Made by a program: the position numbers and the translations under genes. The notes beneath the pieces were generated by a model. It saw nothing but the letters and a program-made list of their open reading frames with translations. It was not told where the DNA came from and made no database searches. From Phocoena phocoena (Eukaryota > Chordata > Mammalia > Artiodactyla > Phocoenidae), in contig NC_089235.1 of assembly GCF_963924675.1 (NCBI RefSeq), forward strand, positions 55,887,520-55,951,519: 64,000 bases of DNA. The letters are read 5' to 3'. Positions 39,321 through 52,931 of this stretch are shown here, in pieces (position 1 is the first letter of the stretch; each line of letters starts with the position of its first letter).

Positions 39321-40394
39321 AAAAAATGTGTTTCTGGATGTACTAAAATGCTTTGATTCACAAATCATAATAAACAAAAATTCTTCTAGATCCTTTCCTG
39401 CTATCTTTTTGGGTTTAGTTTCAAATTTTGCAAGAATAAGTTTGTCTGACATCCTTGTTGATCTCTGCTGGGTCTTCCTGACAGCCTCCTTCAGCTGAAC
39501 TTTCTTTTAGAAATCTTGGTGGAATTAAGCTTTCTTAAGAAATGAATATTCAGAATGTACTTTCTATCCCACTGCTGCCATAAATGTCTATTGTAAAATA
39601 ATAAAACAGTATGATAAAATAAATAATTGTTAATTTATCCTATAAAATAAATAACAAGCACTCATGACAAGAACATTCAGACTATAGCTCTACAGCACAT
39701 CTGTGCAACCTCTACTTCTGTGGATATTTCAAGAATACATATTTCTCAGTGATTTGGCCAACTCATGGCCTGACAGCTTTATGTATCTTTCAAGCCACAG
39801 AATAGATTATGATGTAACTTGCTGTCATACAAAATAGCTGGCAGGGCAACAGTATCAAATAGTTCTCCCAATACCATCTAAGATCAGAATGAGTTAGATG
39901 TTAATATCTGAGAATATTTTCATTCCATCTACAAGAGCCCTATATGCTACCCATGAAGGGGAAGTGTAAGTTACCTGGCATCCACAAAAGACTGGAAAAT
40001 AGAGATGGGTTATCAGTATTTGTCTTTCAAAATTAATCATGTATTATAATTACTCTGAGCACTAGGAATATATCTCACACATTACTAGATGAGATCAAAG
40101 ACAAGAGCTAATAAATATACCTTGGCTATTTTAACAGAACTATTAATAATGATACTTTGTTGAAAGTGGAAAATACAGACCAAATGTCAAACAAGTCAGG
40201 ATGCCAGGAAAATAGGCATAAACCAGGGCTGTCTTGGGCAAATGAGGATATACAGCCATTCTAATATAATACACACATAGTGCCAGGGCACTGCAGATAT
40301 GGGAGTGACTAATTCTGCCTAGAAGTTCATTAGTACTTAAAGTATCATTTGACATGGGCCTTGGAAAATGACTAAGAATTTATGGATTTTTGAA

Positions 40395-41030
40395 TGTGGA
40401 CTTAAGTGTTCCAAGAACATGGAAGAGAGTTTGCAAAAGAAGCAGAAATGTGAAAGGTCAATGTCTTTTCAGGACAGTGCAGTTAGATGACTAGATGTAT
40501 GTAACTGAATAATGAGAGATGAAGCTGGCAGATAATCTGGGTGCAAATTGTGGAGGCTTTAAATGTAATTCCACAGTTTTGAACTTATGACTGTGTAGCC
40601 ATAAAAGAATTTTAAACAGAGGAGTGATGTCTGATTTATATTTTCAAAACATCAGTCAGGTGGAAATGTAGAGAAAAGTCTGGCTGGAGAGACAATGAAG
40701 TGAGTGGCTAGTCGACTGCTACAGCAGTGCAGGCAGTAATAATGAGGATGGGAACAAATGCAGGGGCACCATGCAGTCCTTTAAGGCCGGGAGACATCAA
40801 CGTCTCATGACTAAGGAATCCATCTCCTTGAGAATTTTCAACAGTATAAGATATGGCCCTTGGTATTTTGTATTATCCAGCAGGGGCATATTTTTAAAAG
40901 AGATGTCAAAGAGTGAAGAGCACAGAAAATGCTCTGTCAAAATCAACTATTCTGTGGGCAAATGACAGCATGATACTTAAAGATGTCCTCGCTGAGGAAC
41001 TAAAGTGGGATGAGACAAGCAGATTACAAA
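40395..41030 (-). mobile_element. L2 LINE remnant (antisense)
   Basis: 'gtggaggctttaaatgtaat', 'aacagaggagtgatgtctga' and 'ctggctggagagacaatgaa' with 'caggcagtaataatgaggat' follow the antisense L2 body. Borders are approximate. The ORF at 40771-40965 is a chance frame. Confidence 0.65.
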
Positions 41031-41524
41031 TTAAAGTAGGAGATATATATAGAGCCTGACTGCTGAGAACCAAGGGCAGAACATAGGACAGCATGAGGTA
41101 GCCATGTCAGACTTAAGTAGCTGTGATTAAGCAAAAGAGTCTTGCAGAATATAACACCACGAGGCAAAGCAAAAGACTACAAAGAATGACTAGATCATGA
41201 AATAGAAGGCATGAGGCTGCTGATAGTGGCTTGACAGTGATTATGAAGTTGGTATGTGACCTACATTTCAGTTAAATTCACTTTGCACCAAGTTCACTGA
41301 AATCCATTTTGTTGGTTGCATTTTGTTGCTTAAGACTGTTTTGCTGCTATTTCCTGACTCATTCCTCTTTTAAGTTATTATTTGACACTTAGCTCTTTGC
41401 TCAAAAAAGGAACAGGCACTGTGGTGGTGATGGTGGGTGGAATGGGAACAGAATGAAAATCTGACAATTAAAATAATGATACAAACTGATTTGGCTACTA
41501 TTGTTCTAGTTTACGCCTGTTGTC

Positions 41525-41756
41525 CAGCTTAATTTTTTTTTTTTTTTTTTTGCGGTACGCGAGCCTCTCCCTGCTGTGGCCTCTCCCACTACGGAGCGCA
41601 GGCTCCGGACGCGCAGGCTCAACGGCCATGGCTCACGGGCCCAGCCGCTCCGCGGCATGTGGGATCTTCCCGGAACGGGTCATGAACCCGTGTCCCCTGC
41701 ATCGGCAGGCGGACTCTCAACCACTGCGCCACCAGGGAAGCCCCAGCTTAATTTTT
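41525..41756 (-). mobile_element. CHR SINE with target duplication
   Basis: The short CHR element runs from a T run (from 41533) to gggaagccc at 41743. CAGCTTAATTTTT repeats at 41525-41537 and 41744-41756. It looks young, with little difference from the copies at 39086 and 49797. Confidence 0.95.
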
Positions 41757-42148
41757 AAGTGTCCCCTTTTACTCTCAAAAGTTATCTTAGATTTGAACAA
41801 TAAATTACATGATCACCCTAAATAGAATGTTTGCTCTTTACGTACATTTAGAGAGGCAAAGTTCGTATAATTAAAACATCTTCAGAACAATGAAATGATA
41901 AACCATGTTTTCACATCTTTATTTGGAAAAAAATTATAGCTAGTGCCTAGACCATGGGCTGGACTTTGTCTTATAAAGAGAGGTCAGAGGATGTTTTAAA
42001 AAGAGATGGTTTTATAAACATTTAAAATGTTTTATACAGAGGTCAGAAAATATTTTATAAAGAGAGGTCTTGGTGCTGAGTCTGGAAGAATGAGCAAGAC
42101 TTAGAAAAAATTTAAAGTAAAAGAAACTTTAGGGACAGAAAACAGTAC

Positions 42149-42151
<3 letters not shown>

Positions 42152-42189
<38 letters not shown>
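42152..42189. repeat. (TG)n microsatellite
   Basis: About 19 perfect GT/TG dinucleotides. Likely variable in length. Confidence 0.97.
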
Positions 42190-42191
<2 letters not shown>

Positions 42192-42790
42192 ATGTAACTA
42201 AGAAGATTTGCCTAAGTGAAAGGAAAGATGCACTCAAGAAATAGCTGGAGATAAATATGCTTACTATCTGGTCCTTTAATAGACTCTCCTAGAATGAACG
42301 AATGAACAAATGAATAAATGGGTAACATGAGATAGATTTATCTTGGGAAAAGGAATTCAGGTAAAACACTCAAGTGGCAAATTTTGACCTGCAAGCCAAA
42401 TTTGACCCATAGTCATGATTTATTGGACTACAGACCTTAATATTCTCTTTAAGATTAGTTGTTTTCTTTGACAATTAGATGACTTTACATAAAACTCTTT
42501 ATTTCAAGTTCCACTTTAAAAGTAGTCTGTCTTCCTATAGGGCAAAATGACTTTAGCCAGAGGGGGCAGGAATGTACACACTCCACCTTTCCTTTATTTT
42601 TTCTCACTGCTTCACTTGTATAAATCATCTGCTTTTTGGAAGTGTGACCTTAGATGTGGTTCTTATAAGGATAATCAGAAAGACAAGCTGATTAAATTGT
42701 AGAACTTCATTGTAACTAATAACATATAATGAAAATCTTTGTATTTCCTCTAGAATATTAATAAATAATAAATAAGGATAGCAAAAGAGT

Positions 42791-43030
42791 AGTAATAACT
42801 AAGTATTTACTATGCACCAGGCACAGTGTTAAACTCCTTTCAGACATAGGTGGATTTGAGTCACAGCTGCAGGCATCTGCTAGGGTGTGACCTTGAACAA
42901 ATTAACTCACTTTCTGAACCTCAGTGTACTGTTTGGTAAATGGGGATGATACAGCATATCTCATATGGCTTCTGTGAGGATTAAATAGATCGTACAGACT
43001 ACTTACGGTTCTTGGCACCAAGCAAGACCT
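42791..43030 (+). mobile_element. MIR SINE
   Basis: 'ggatttgagtcacagctgca', 'tgtgaccttgaacaaattaa', 'tctgaacctcagtgtactgt', 'aatggggatgatacagcata' and 'gaggattaaatagatcgtac' give the sense MIR order. The first part, 'ctatgcaccaggcacagtgt', may belong to an adjacent L2 or MIR. Confidence 0.88.
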
Positions 43031-44034
43031 CATTCATGAAAAAACTATTTTCACATTTGAAATCTGAACACTTATAAAGCTGTATAGGCATAAGTTACAG
43101 AAGATCTCCAACCCAGAGACTAATTTTCATTGATTGATGCTATTCACAATATATTAACTCTCCAGGTAATTTTATTTCAATGAATAGGTTTTTAGTCTCA
43201 GATCAGTAGTACACATTTGTATGCATCTTAAAAGAATATTATGGAGGCAGATTTATTAAAACTCTGGTATGATACATATTGTTTCCATAACTTTAATATG
43301 CCCTACAAATGCAATAAATATAAAAATGTATTGCTAATTTCACAAATGTGCATTAAAAATTCCAGAAATGCATATAAAGCAGTCTGTTTCTATTAATCAG
43401 ATGTACTTGGCATTCACAAACAAGAGCCTGAAGCACCTTTTCACATGACTGCATTCAGATATTTAATCACAAATAACCATGTAAGTGTAAAACCTTACTA
43501 ATTTAAGTTAAATGAAAGGAGAGCTGTTGGTTGCCAAACTGCCATTATAAATAATTGAAATTGAACAGCAATCATAAGCAGTTTGCTGACAAATTGTTCC
43601 TAACTTCAAATAAAAAAGAAATAAACAGTAGAAAATAGAAGATATAAATATGAACAATGTTTCATTTATAAGTGTTTCAGAATTACAAGCCATTTATGTT
43701 CATTAATTACATAATCATTCTCTTATTTTTCATTCCTTTTTTCTTTGTCTCAAAAGATACACTAAGGGTACAAATTGAAAGATACTGACTCTGCTGATGT
43801 ACACCTCTCTCACATGAGCCTTATTTATAACAAAACAATTCATTTACTTTAGTTGATTATGCCAAACAACTGTCTTCCATGAACAAAAGGTCTGTCAAGT
43901 TAATTATATATTTGTATTGACCAGTTGTTAACTTAAAGTGGTATATTTTCGGGCCAGTCATTAAAAAAGTCCTTCATGCTTTTTCTAAAGGGTTCCAATT
44001 TTACATTTATTCATATAATGATAATAGTTCACTG

Positions 44035-44240
44035 GGCACTATTTACTACTCAATACTAAGAACTGTGCACACGTGATCATGTTAAATCCTAATAATCTAT
44101 TTATGAGATAAGCATTATTATTCCTATGTGAATTAGAAAACTCAGACTCAGGTGATGAGGTGAGGTGTCCAAAGTCAGCAATTAGTAAGAAGACAGGATT
44201 TGAATTAAGGCACATTTGAAGAATACTGGTTTGCACTCTT
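44035..44240 (-). mobile_element. MIR SINE (antisense)
   Basis: 'tgttaaatcctaataatcta', 'gagataagcattattattcc', 'gaaaactcagactcaggtga' and 'acaggatttgaattaagg' fit antisense MIR. Confidence 0.78.
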
Positions 44241-44979
44241 CCCATAGATGATGTTGGAAATCTCAGTAAGTTTCAATTAATAGGACTTTTTAAGGCTATA
44301 CAATTAGAAGATCCCTTAGATATTTTTCTCAAAGAGATAATGTGTGTTGGTAATAAGAGTGAAAAAATAGCAACTAAAATTTTTGAGTTTTCATTTATTT
44401 TCTCCAGCCATTAAACCAAAATCGGTTTTACAGAACAGCATATATTTAACCACTTAGCAGTGTCATAAAAAGAAAAAAAAGAAAAAAGGCCATGAACAAT
44501 AGTAATTATAATGAATGATATTTCATTGTTGTAGAAAATCTTTAATTTAATAGTAGATCTAAAATATTTTGTCAAAACTTCCTGTGAATATATAATTAAG
44601 ATCTTTAACAGAAGAAAAATAAAATAAGTAAAAATGTAGGGTTGCTTCTCTTTTAATGGCAAATATTCATTTCCTTCCTTATCTCCAAAAATTGTACATT
44701 TTAAAATATAATTTTATGGCAAATTCAAATTACAAGCTGTATAATGTAATTATTTCATTTGCTGAATTATTTTAACACCATCTTTATGGAAAATTGGTTT
44801 GACAATTGGAGAGAAGGTCTCAACAATTAATTAATTAAAAGTTAATTGTATTTCTTTTTCTTATGTTTTACCTTAAGTCCAGATGAATAATAAGACTAGA
44901 AAGAGGAATATTTAAGATCATTAAAATTTTAAAATTAAAGTTTTGAGCAGTAAACAGAACTATTTAAACAGCACTCCTA

Positions 44980-45297
<318 letters not shown>

Positions 45298-45452
45298 CTA
45301 CTAGATATTCCTTTTATTCTATCAGATAAAAATGAATTATGTAAACTGCATATATAAACTTAATGAATTTTTCTTGAGCAGTATAATTTTTTTTTTAGAA
45401 TATGATTAAATGTACTATTACATCACCTCTGCAAATTATAAAAACTTTAGGT

Positions 45453-45955
45453 ATACAGACTATCCCTGACTTATGATGATTCAATTTAGGATTTTTTGGC
45501 TCTAAGATGGTACAAAAGAGATATGCATTCAGTAAAATCTGTACTTTGAATTTTGATCTTTTCCCAATTGTGATATGCTGTATGACACTCTCTCACGATG
45601 CTGGGCAGCGGCAGGGAGCTACAGCTCTGTCAGTCACAAGATTACAAAGACGATCCGCCAATACATTTACAACCATAATATACCCATAAAACCATTCCGT
45701 TTTTCACTTTCACTATAGTTTTCAATAAAGTTTCATGAGATACTCAACACTTTATTATAAAATAGACTTTGTGTTAGATGATTTACTGTAGACTAATGTA
45801 AGTGTTCTGAGCGTGTTTAAGGTAGGCTAGGCTAAGCTATGATGTTCAGTAGGTTAGTTATATTATATGCATTTTCAACTTATGATATTTTCAACTTACG
45901 ATATTTTCAACTTACGTTGAGTTTATCAGGATGTAACCCGAGGAAGATCTGTACA
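45453..45955 (+). mobile_element. Tigger-like (Tc1/mariner-type) DNA transposon remnant
   Basis: The element starts TACAGACTATCCCTGACTTA and ends with the imperfect inverse, GAGGAAGATCTGTA, flanked by TA. Inside are the repeated 'ttttcaacttacgatatttt' units, 'aaggtaggctaggctaagct' and 'gcagcggcagggagctacag', all parts of a common non-autonomous mammalian Tigger-type element. No transposase frame remains. The exact family is uncertain. Confidence 0.8.
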
Positions 45956-45984
45956 TTCTTTTCAGTGTTCATGACTTTTAACTG

Positions 45985-46225
45985 TGGCAATGGCAGGTGA
46001 CACTTAGAGGATCTCATATGTGCCAGGCACTGTGCAAAATGCATTATATCGATTTTCTTCCTTTAATTGTTACCATGACCCAATGAAGCAGGAACAATTT
46101 TTATCTCAATTTTACAAATGTAGCAAATGGGGTTGAGATAGATTAAATAAGATTGCCCAAAGGGTGGCAGAGTCATGAATTGAACTCAAGTTATCTAATT
46201 CCATAGTATGTGTCATTTCCACTGT
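45985..46225 (-). mobile_element. MIR SINE (antisense)
   Basis: 'atatgtgccaggcactgtgc', 'taccatgacccaatgaagca', 'aatttttatctcaattttac' and 'tgaattgaactcaagttatc' are in antisense MIR order. Confidence 0.85.
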
Positions 46226-46244
46226 TTCAAGTTTTTTGTTTGTT

Positions 46245-46470
46245 TTATCAGACTCAAATGAGGTTTATTCCACAAATGCAAAAATGGTTCACATTCAAAA
46301 ACCAACGATTACATTTCACCACAGTGGCAGATATAAGGAGGAAAACAATCACATGAAGATCTCAATATACACAGAAAAAGTATTTAAAAAATTCAGTATC
46401 CATTCATAATCATCACACCCAGTAATCTAGGAGTAAAAGGGAACTTCCTTAATGTGAAAGTGTCTATCCC
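46245..46470 (+). mobile_element. L1 ORF2 (reverse transcriptase region) scrap
   Basis: 'aatgaggtttattccacaaa', 'atgaagatctcaatatacac', 'agaaaaagtatttaaaaaat' and 'gtaaaagggaacttccttaa' match the L1 ORF2 region after the reverse transcriptase start. Frame not kept. Confidence 0.72.
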
Positions 46471-46612
46471 AAAAAAAAAAGCACAAAAAAGGGGAAAAAA
46501 AGGTTTCATGTTAAATCTATTTTGCTTTGTGTCTAATCTAGACAAAATTAATGTCTGATTTTTTTGCACCTAATGCCAAAAATTAGAAATCCAATTATAT
46601 CAACATGCTCAA

Positions 46613-46661
46613 CTCTCTCTCTCTCTCTCCATATATATATATATATGTATATATATATATG

Positions 46662-46697
<36 letters not shown>
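46613..46697. repeat. Compound microsatellite (CT)n(AT)n(AC)n
   Basis: CT units at 46613-46630 are followed by AT units with two GT breaks to about 46664, then AC units to 46697. On the transcribed strand it reads (GT)n(AT)n(AG)n. The short minus-strand ORF here is a translation of the repeat. Confidence 0.96.
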
Positions 46698-46700
<3 letters not shown>

Positions 46701-47038
46701 CACATTCATGTGTGATATGTGATCTGGGTTGCAATTTAATATCAAATATTTTTCTTTAATTTTTAAAAATCCCAGAATTCTGTTGGATTTAGTATTTTCA
46801 CATTTACTATTTCTAATATTTAAAATAAAACAATACGTGACCTATCTTAAAGAAAAGTAGGCTGAGGTTCGATTCAATTTGTAGCTGCAAGTTGCCTTGC
46901 AAAGGTAATGTACCAGTTCACACTGCATCCAACAATACATGGAGTACACCTTGCAGCATGTTATTTGAAGGACAATATTGGTTTCCCATAAAACTGCCTT
47001 CATCACCCATAAGCCTGTTCGAAAATCCATTTATATAA

Positions 47039-47268
47039 AGCAGCAATTCTTTTTTTTTTTTTGCGATACGCGGGCCTCCCACCGCTGTGTCCTCCCCGCC
47101 GCGGAGCACAGGCTCTGGACGCGCAGGTCCAGCGGCCATGGCTCCCGGGCCCAGCCGCTCCGTGGCATGCGGGATCCTCCCGGACCGGGGCACGAACCCG
47201 CGTCCTCCGCATCGGCAGGCGGACTCCCAACCACTGCGCCACCAGGGAAGCCCCCAGCAGCAATTCTT
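47039..47268 (-). mobile_element. CHR SINE with target duplication
   Basis: The short CHR element runs from a T run (47050-47062) and gcgatacgcgggcctcccac to gggaagccc at 47253. AGCAGCAATTCTT repeats at 47039-47051 and 47256-47268. The many overlapping ORFs at 46978-47298 are readings of this GC-rich SINE. Confidence 0.95.
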
Positions 47269-47984
47269 AATGTCACTGTTTTGTGAGTGATAACACAATA
47301 GTTAGCTCATATGTCAAGGGGGATTTGTTCATTTACTAATTCATCCCTAGTCATAACAATAATAGTTAAACTAGAACTGAGAGCAGGTGCGCCTTGGAAA
47401 CCTGACTGGTGTTAATTTAGGAGGCTACGGTTCTGCCATCATCTAAGAGGAAATTATGTGAAGAACTGTGAGCCACCTAACTAAACTCAGCAGGAACAGA
47501 ACCCTAACATGGTTAAAGGGGAAGAGAGCAAATGCTTCAGAGATACGCCTAAATCTAGGGAAGACAGGGAATAGGTACTGGATCCTCTTCCATTCTTATT
47601 TCTTCTAAATGTTCATAAGGCTGAACTCATGACATGATCTGCACAACTCTGTATACCTATCAAAATGATGGACTCAGCGTCTTAAGTCATGCAGAACTGA
47701 AAGTATAGCATCGCCAACAAGTAGGAAAAATTCGCACCTTCTGTGCCCTCTTATAACTGAAAAGCTTCTCTCTAAGGGGCTGTATGAACTACTGTTGTGG
47801 ACCACAAATCAATAAAACATGCTTATGAATACTTTTGTTCATATTTTAAACGTATAAAAACTATGTTTTTCTTTCCCAAGGTTAAAAAACATTGAAAAAT
47901 CTTGATATTAATTGATATTGTATATAGAGGCTGATCAGGGAAATTCAGATTCCCTGGTCATTTTGAAATAATACAATCCATTTA

Positions 47985-48128
<144 letters not shown>

Positions 48129-49302
48129 TCAATTTTAAGTCACAATTTAATGCCAATCTTTCTAAACAATCTACAAATTTCTCAAGAGTATATATTTTTT
48201 CACCTGAAGGAAAACAGAGATTGGTTTCTCCTCTTATTGAAAGTATATATTTGTATATGCTTTCTCAGTTTAAGGTATTAATTGAAGCAAGAACATACTG
48301 TACAATAAAAAAAGAATCTCAAGTCAGATCATATAAAAATAATATAATAAACCTAATTAGGGAATTGAAAAAGTACACACTCAAAACTCTGAGTTTAGGC
48401 TTCCAAACATTTTAAGATGTGTTTTTAAATAATGATAATGTAAAAAGGGGAAACAGATGGCAAGTTGCTCACTGCTAGTTGATTGTAGGCTGAATAATTC
48501 ATCATCTTACTACCCTACCTCTGAGAAAAACTAAGCTTTACTGCAGTCCCTCAGGCCTTCTAAATTTCATTGTCCTTTTATTCCCCTTTAAATCACTCTA
48601 AACTCTTTCGCTTTTAACCTCCCGAAAGTCAAAATGGCATTTTTATTAAATTTTTCTTCAGTTAAATCTAGCTCAGTTTTGATTTAAACTGAAATCAAAC
48701 CGGTCTCTGATTTTTATAAAATTTATCAAATTAAAAATGTAAGCATCATCATACAATATAATAAAAATGTTATCTTCTGGGGAATTCCCTCTCCATTTTA
48801 ATAATATTTAATATATTGGGATATCTGAAATGATTTTACTTTGATAAGCAAATAATCTAGAAAGAATTCTCTTTCTAGAGAAGAGAGGAGAGAAAGTAAA
48901 TAGTTTGCTTAATTAGTATATTGCTCTATATCTCTAAATCCTAGAAACCACAGTGTAGTAGTACATTACACATTTGAAAATTTTCCAGATTATCATAGTA
49001 CCAAAAAATAAACCAAATCCATACTATTTTACTTCTTGCTTAAATATTTGAATATACTGCTATATTTATTTTGCTTGTTCTCTGCAGTGTTACTGTCTTA
49101 CTCAAATTCAATGACTGAAGTAACAATCTTGGATTTTGTTTTGTTTTGTTTGGATTATTAGAGCAAAGAAGGTCAAAGACAGAAAGTTTCAGCATTTGGA
49201 AAAGACCTAATAACAATCAAATATCATGGTTCAAATCTGTAGGCTCTATTCATGTAGGTAAAATTGTTTCAAAGATTTTAGGTGTTACATTTTAGCACAC
49301 TA

Positions 49303-49702
49303 TGATGGTTAGTCTTATGTGTCAATTTGGCTAGTCTACAGTACCCAGTTATTTTATCAAACACTAGTTTAGGTATTGCTATTTATAGACCTGGTTAACA
49401 TCTACAGTCAGTTGACTTTAAGATTACCCTTGATAATGTGGGTAGGCTTCATCCAATAAATTAGAAGGCCTTAAGAGGAAAAGCAGAGTTTTCTAGAAAA
49501 GGAGATATTCTCCCTCAAGCCTGCAGCATTAAGTCCTGCTGGAGTTTCTGGACTTTTGACCTTCCCTCTGGATTTTGGGCTTGTCAGCTCCCACAACTGC
49601 ATGAGGCAGTTCCTCAAAATAAATACATTTCTGATGACAGATAGACAGATCTATATCTAGATCTACTAATCCTTCTTCTCTGGAGAACCCTAACTGATAC
49701 AC
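49303..49702 (+). mobile_element. Solitary ERVL-type LTR (MLT2-like)
   Basis: The LTR starts TGATGGTTAGTCTTATGTGT and ends 'ctctggagaaccctaactga' TACA. Steps typical of MLT2 are 'ggttaacatctacagtcagt', 'aatgtgggtaggcttcatcc', 'agaaggccttaagaggaaaa' and 'ctcccacaactgcatgaggc', with a polyadenylation-like AATAAA at about 49619-49625. No viral genes lie beside it, so it is a solo LTR of an old endogenous retrovirus. Confidence 0.85.
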
Positions 49703-49772
49703 ATACCTACAGAGGGCTAAGCAAGTTTATTTTGTATTGCAACATTAGCTTAATTTAATTTATAATAATAAA

Positions 49773-50010
49773 CTTAAGTTGTTATTATTACTATTATTTT
49801 TTTTTTTTTTTGCGATACGCGGGCCTCTCACTGCTGTGGCCTCTCCCGTTGCGGAGCACAGGCTCCGGACGCGCAGGCTCAGCGGCCATGGCTCACGGGC
49901 CTAGCCGCTCCGCGGCATGTGGGATCTTCCCGGACCGGGGCACGAACCTGTGCCCCCTGCATCGGCAGGTGGACTCTCAACCACTGCGCCACCAGGGAAG
50001 CCCTTAAGTT
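49773..50010 (-). mobile_element. CHR SINE
   Basis: The short CHR element runs from a T run (49797-49811) to gggaagccc at 50003. CTTAAGTT at 49773-49780 and 50003-50010 is the likely target duplication. A TTA/ATT-rich piece (49781-49796) lies between the duplication and the T run, so it is part of the tail. Confidence 0.92.
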
Positions 50011-51523
50011 ATTTTTAAAGTGAATAAAAAGATATCTGTATTCAAGAAGTTACCATCACTTACTGAGGTTTTTCTCATTTTTTAAATAAAAATTTTGTTG
50101 GATAACCTAGAACTGTATAGCTATAATTCATTTTTCATCATTTTAATGATTTATCACTATTATTGGTATATGTTTCTTATGAGAACAAATTTGACTTCAT
50201 TCCTCCAGATTAATTTTTAAGCAACTTCAAGGCAAATTGGAATTTTGGGTACTGTGTTTATCTTGAATCTAAACATACCTCTTTCTTTTTCCATATTTCT
50301 TTGCTACAAATATTATTGGTATTTTGATTTCAAATGAACCAGTGTGATATACCATAACACTGGGGTTCATATTCTGACAGAAGTCTTACATTTGTGGATA
50401 AAAATGAAGGTGTACAGGTTAAAGTTCTTTGGCTATGGTGTCTCAAAAATTAATTTTTGTTTGCTCAATGTATAAGCTACAGAAACATAATTACCTAGAA
50501 ATAATCCATATAATTGAGAAAAAGTTTCTTATTTGGCAAAGTCAAAAATATAATCATAATAGATATTTAAGGTTAATGGGCATAGAAAATTATGATTTTA
50601 GGCCAGGTGGTAAAGCTATTAATTATTGCCAGTAAAGAACACCATCTAAAATAGAATTTCATCTTCTGTTATCATGGAAGTCACAGCATGACACACCATG
50701 TGTCCAACTGTTTCAGCTGTTATTCCTGACCAACCATCATTAAAAAAAAAAAGAAAAAAAAGAGATTACCCTTCACATGAAATCTTGAGCAGTGTCACAT
50801 CATTAAATTTTGACTTGGCAGATTCATAAACATAAAGTGCATTGATTCATTGCAAACAAAATTAAAATCTTCTTTCTGATCCCAGACCAAATGTCCTATT
50901 TGCAAAAAATTTTTCCAAAATATGAAAAATGTCTTCACCTTGGTTCAACATATAAGGAAAATATGTTTTTTAATGTATTTGTTTATGATTTAAATTTTAA
51001 AGACAACATGGTAAGTCAGTATTTACAAGTTTATACTTCTGTGCTATTGCAATCCTTAATGATTTTCTGAATATATTTCATATTTATATCAAAGAACATA
51101 ACTTCAGAGAGAACTAATCAGTGCTACATTGTTCTCATAACCAATGACAGTGGGTTGATTGTTGGTCATATTCCAGAATCTCAAGCTTTGTCAATTTAGG
51201 TTATTACTGTAGTACTATCCTCATAATCTATCCAAAATTCAGATGCCATCTGAAAGGAAAGCACTATAATTGCATTCTGGTTAGATAAAAGTATGTTTGC
51301 TTTCTGTGTGAATCACTGTTTTAATAAACCAATAGAAAACTCATGTCATCAAAAACACTGCAATTAGTTGTAAGACCTCTAATAACTAGCATTTCATTTT
51401 TTTCTATTTGAATTCCTTCAAGTTTTGTGGAGATTCCTATGTTGACTATATCAACTAACAAACATTAAAATTTGTCTCAAAAGGTCCAGGTCTCCAAACT
51501 CATCAAATTGTATACATTAAACA

Positions 51524-51744
51524 TGTGCATTTTTTTTTTTGCGGTACGCGGGCCTCTCACTGTTGTGGCCTCTCCCGTTGCAGAGCACAGGCTCCGGACG
51601 CGCAGGCTCAGCGGCCATGGCTCACGGGCCCAGCCGCTCTGCGACATGTGGGATCTTCCTGGACTGGGGCACAAACCCGTGTCCCCTGCATCGGCAGGTG
51701 GACTCTCAACCACTGTGCCACCAGGGAAGCCCTGTGCATTTTTT
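51524..51744 (-). mobile_element. CHR SINE with target duplication
   Basis: The short CHR element runs from a T run (51531-51540) and gcggtacgcgggcctctcac to gggaagccc at 51732. TGTGCATTTTTT repeats at 51524-51535 and 51733-51744. The five overlapping ORFs at 51472-51792 are SINE readings. Confidence 0.95.
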
Positions 51745-52691
51745 AAAGATACCAATTACAACTTAATAAATCTGTTAAAAAAAAAAGTTTAAGTCAATGT
51801 TATCCATATGGGCCTGACACAGAATGGATTTGTGCTTCCACAAATGCCATTCAGAAATAAGAATTGCTAAAGAATCATGTTTGTTCCCTGCTGAGGAGTT
51901 AGTGTTTTGTTTAAATGTTTTGATATTAAGTATCTTTTCTTGTCCTAGTATTCCAGCCTGGCACCTATTTGATATTGGAGCAAAAAAAGAAAAAAAAAGC
52001 AGATGTCTTTATCAACACTTTTCTATCCACCCTGCTTCTCACATAATACCCAGTTATTTGTTAATCAATCTAAAGATGGTAGCAATAAAATTGTACTCCA
52101 GCTATACAAACAAGAGAGAAAATGATCAATCTATAGCTTCACGTAGGCAATATACCTGATATCACTGACTCTCACATTGCCTTTTGTTACTGAAATTCAT
52201 TTAATTATGTCATGATACATACACATAAGAAAAACATATGCACTTTTAGTTTTTGAAAAAGTATATAAATAAAGACTTTGAAGTTATTGAGAATAGTTTA
52301 CTGTTTTTTAATCTAGCTTGATACCAGCATAAGCAATAATTTTGTATATAAAAACAAATCTAAAAAACCCAAAAAAACCCACAAAAAACAAAACTGGTCG
52401 ATGTGATTCAATAAATGTGTATGATTAACAGTTTCAGCATATTTTTGTAGTGAGTTAAACTTTATATCAAGATAAGATAAACATAATGGCTTCAAACCAT
52501 TTTTAACCCAAAGAAGAGAATGTACTTACTGGTAAGATTATGCAAAGAACCCTCTCACTCTCCACAAATCTGAGCTATGAATTCATTAACTTTTTGATTA
52601 AAGTATGAGTTGTGTGTGGACAGATTGAATAACTTGAAAAGGTACAGTATATTTTAATAACACTTCCATAGAAGTATTTCATGAAAACCTA

Positions 52692-52931
<240 letters not shown>

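Noticed and set aside
46613..46697. Short tandem repeats as a possible CRISPR array or origin
   Set aside because: They are simple dinucleotide microsatellites in a mammalian intron. There are no spacer-separated direct repeats.
49303..49702. Possible intact endogenous retrovirus
   Set aside because: Only a single LTR is present, with no gag, pol or env remnant beside it.
51472..51792. A cluster of overlapping ORFs on both strands over GC-rich DNA, repeated at 34686, 37025, 41520, 46918, 55483 and elsewhere
   Set aside because: All share the same peptides because they translate CHR SINEs. They have no independent start, splice or conservation signal and are flanked by SINE target duplications.
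51824..52159. Plus-strand ORF of 111 codons next to a CSMD3 exon
   Set aside because: It has no recognised domain, no splice or promoter context and contains intronic AT-rich sequence. It is probably chance.
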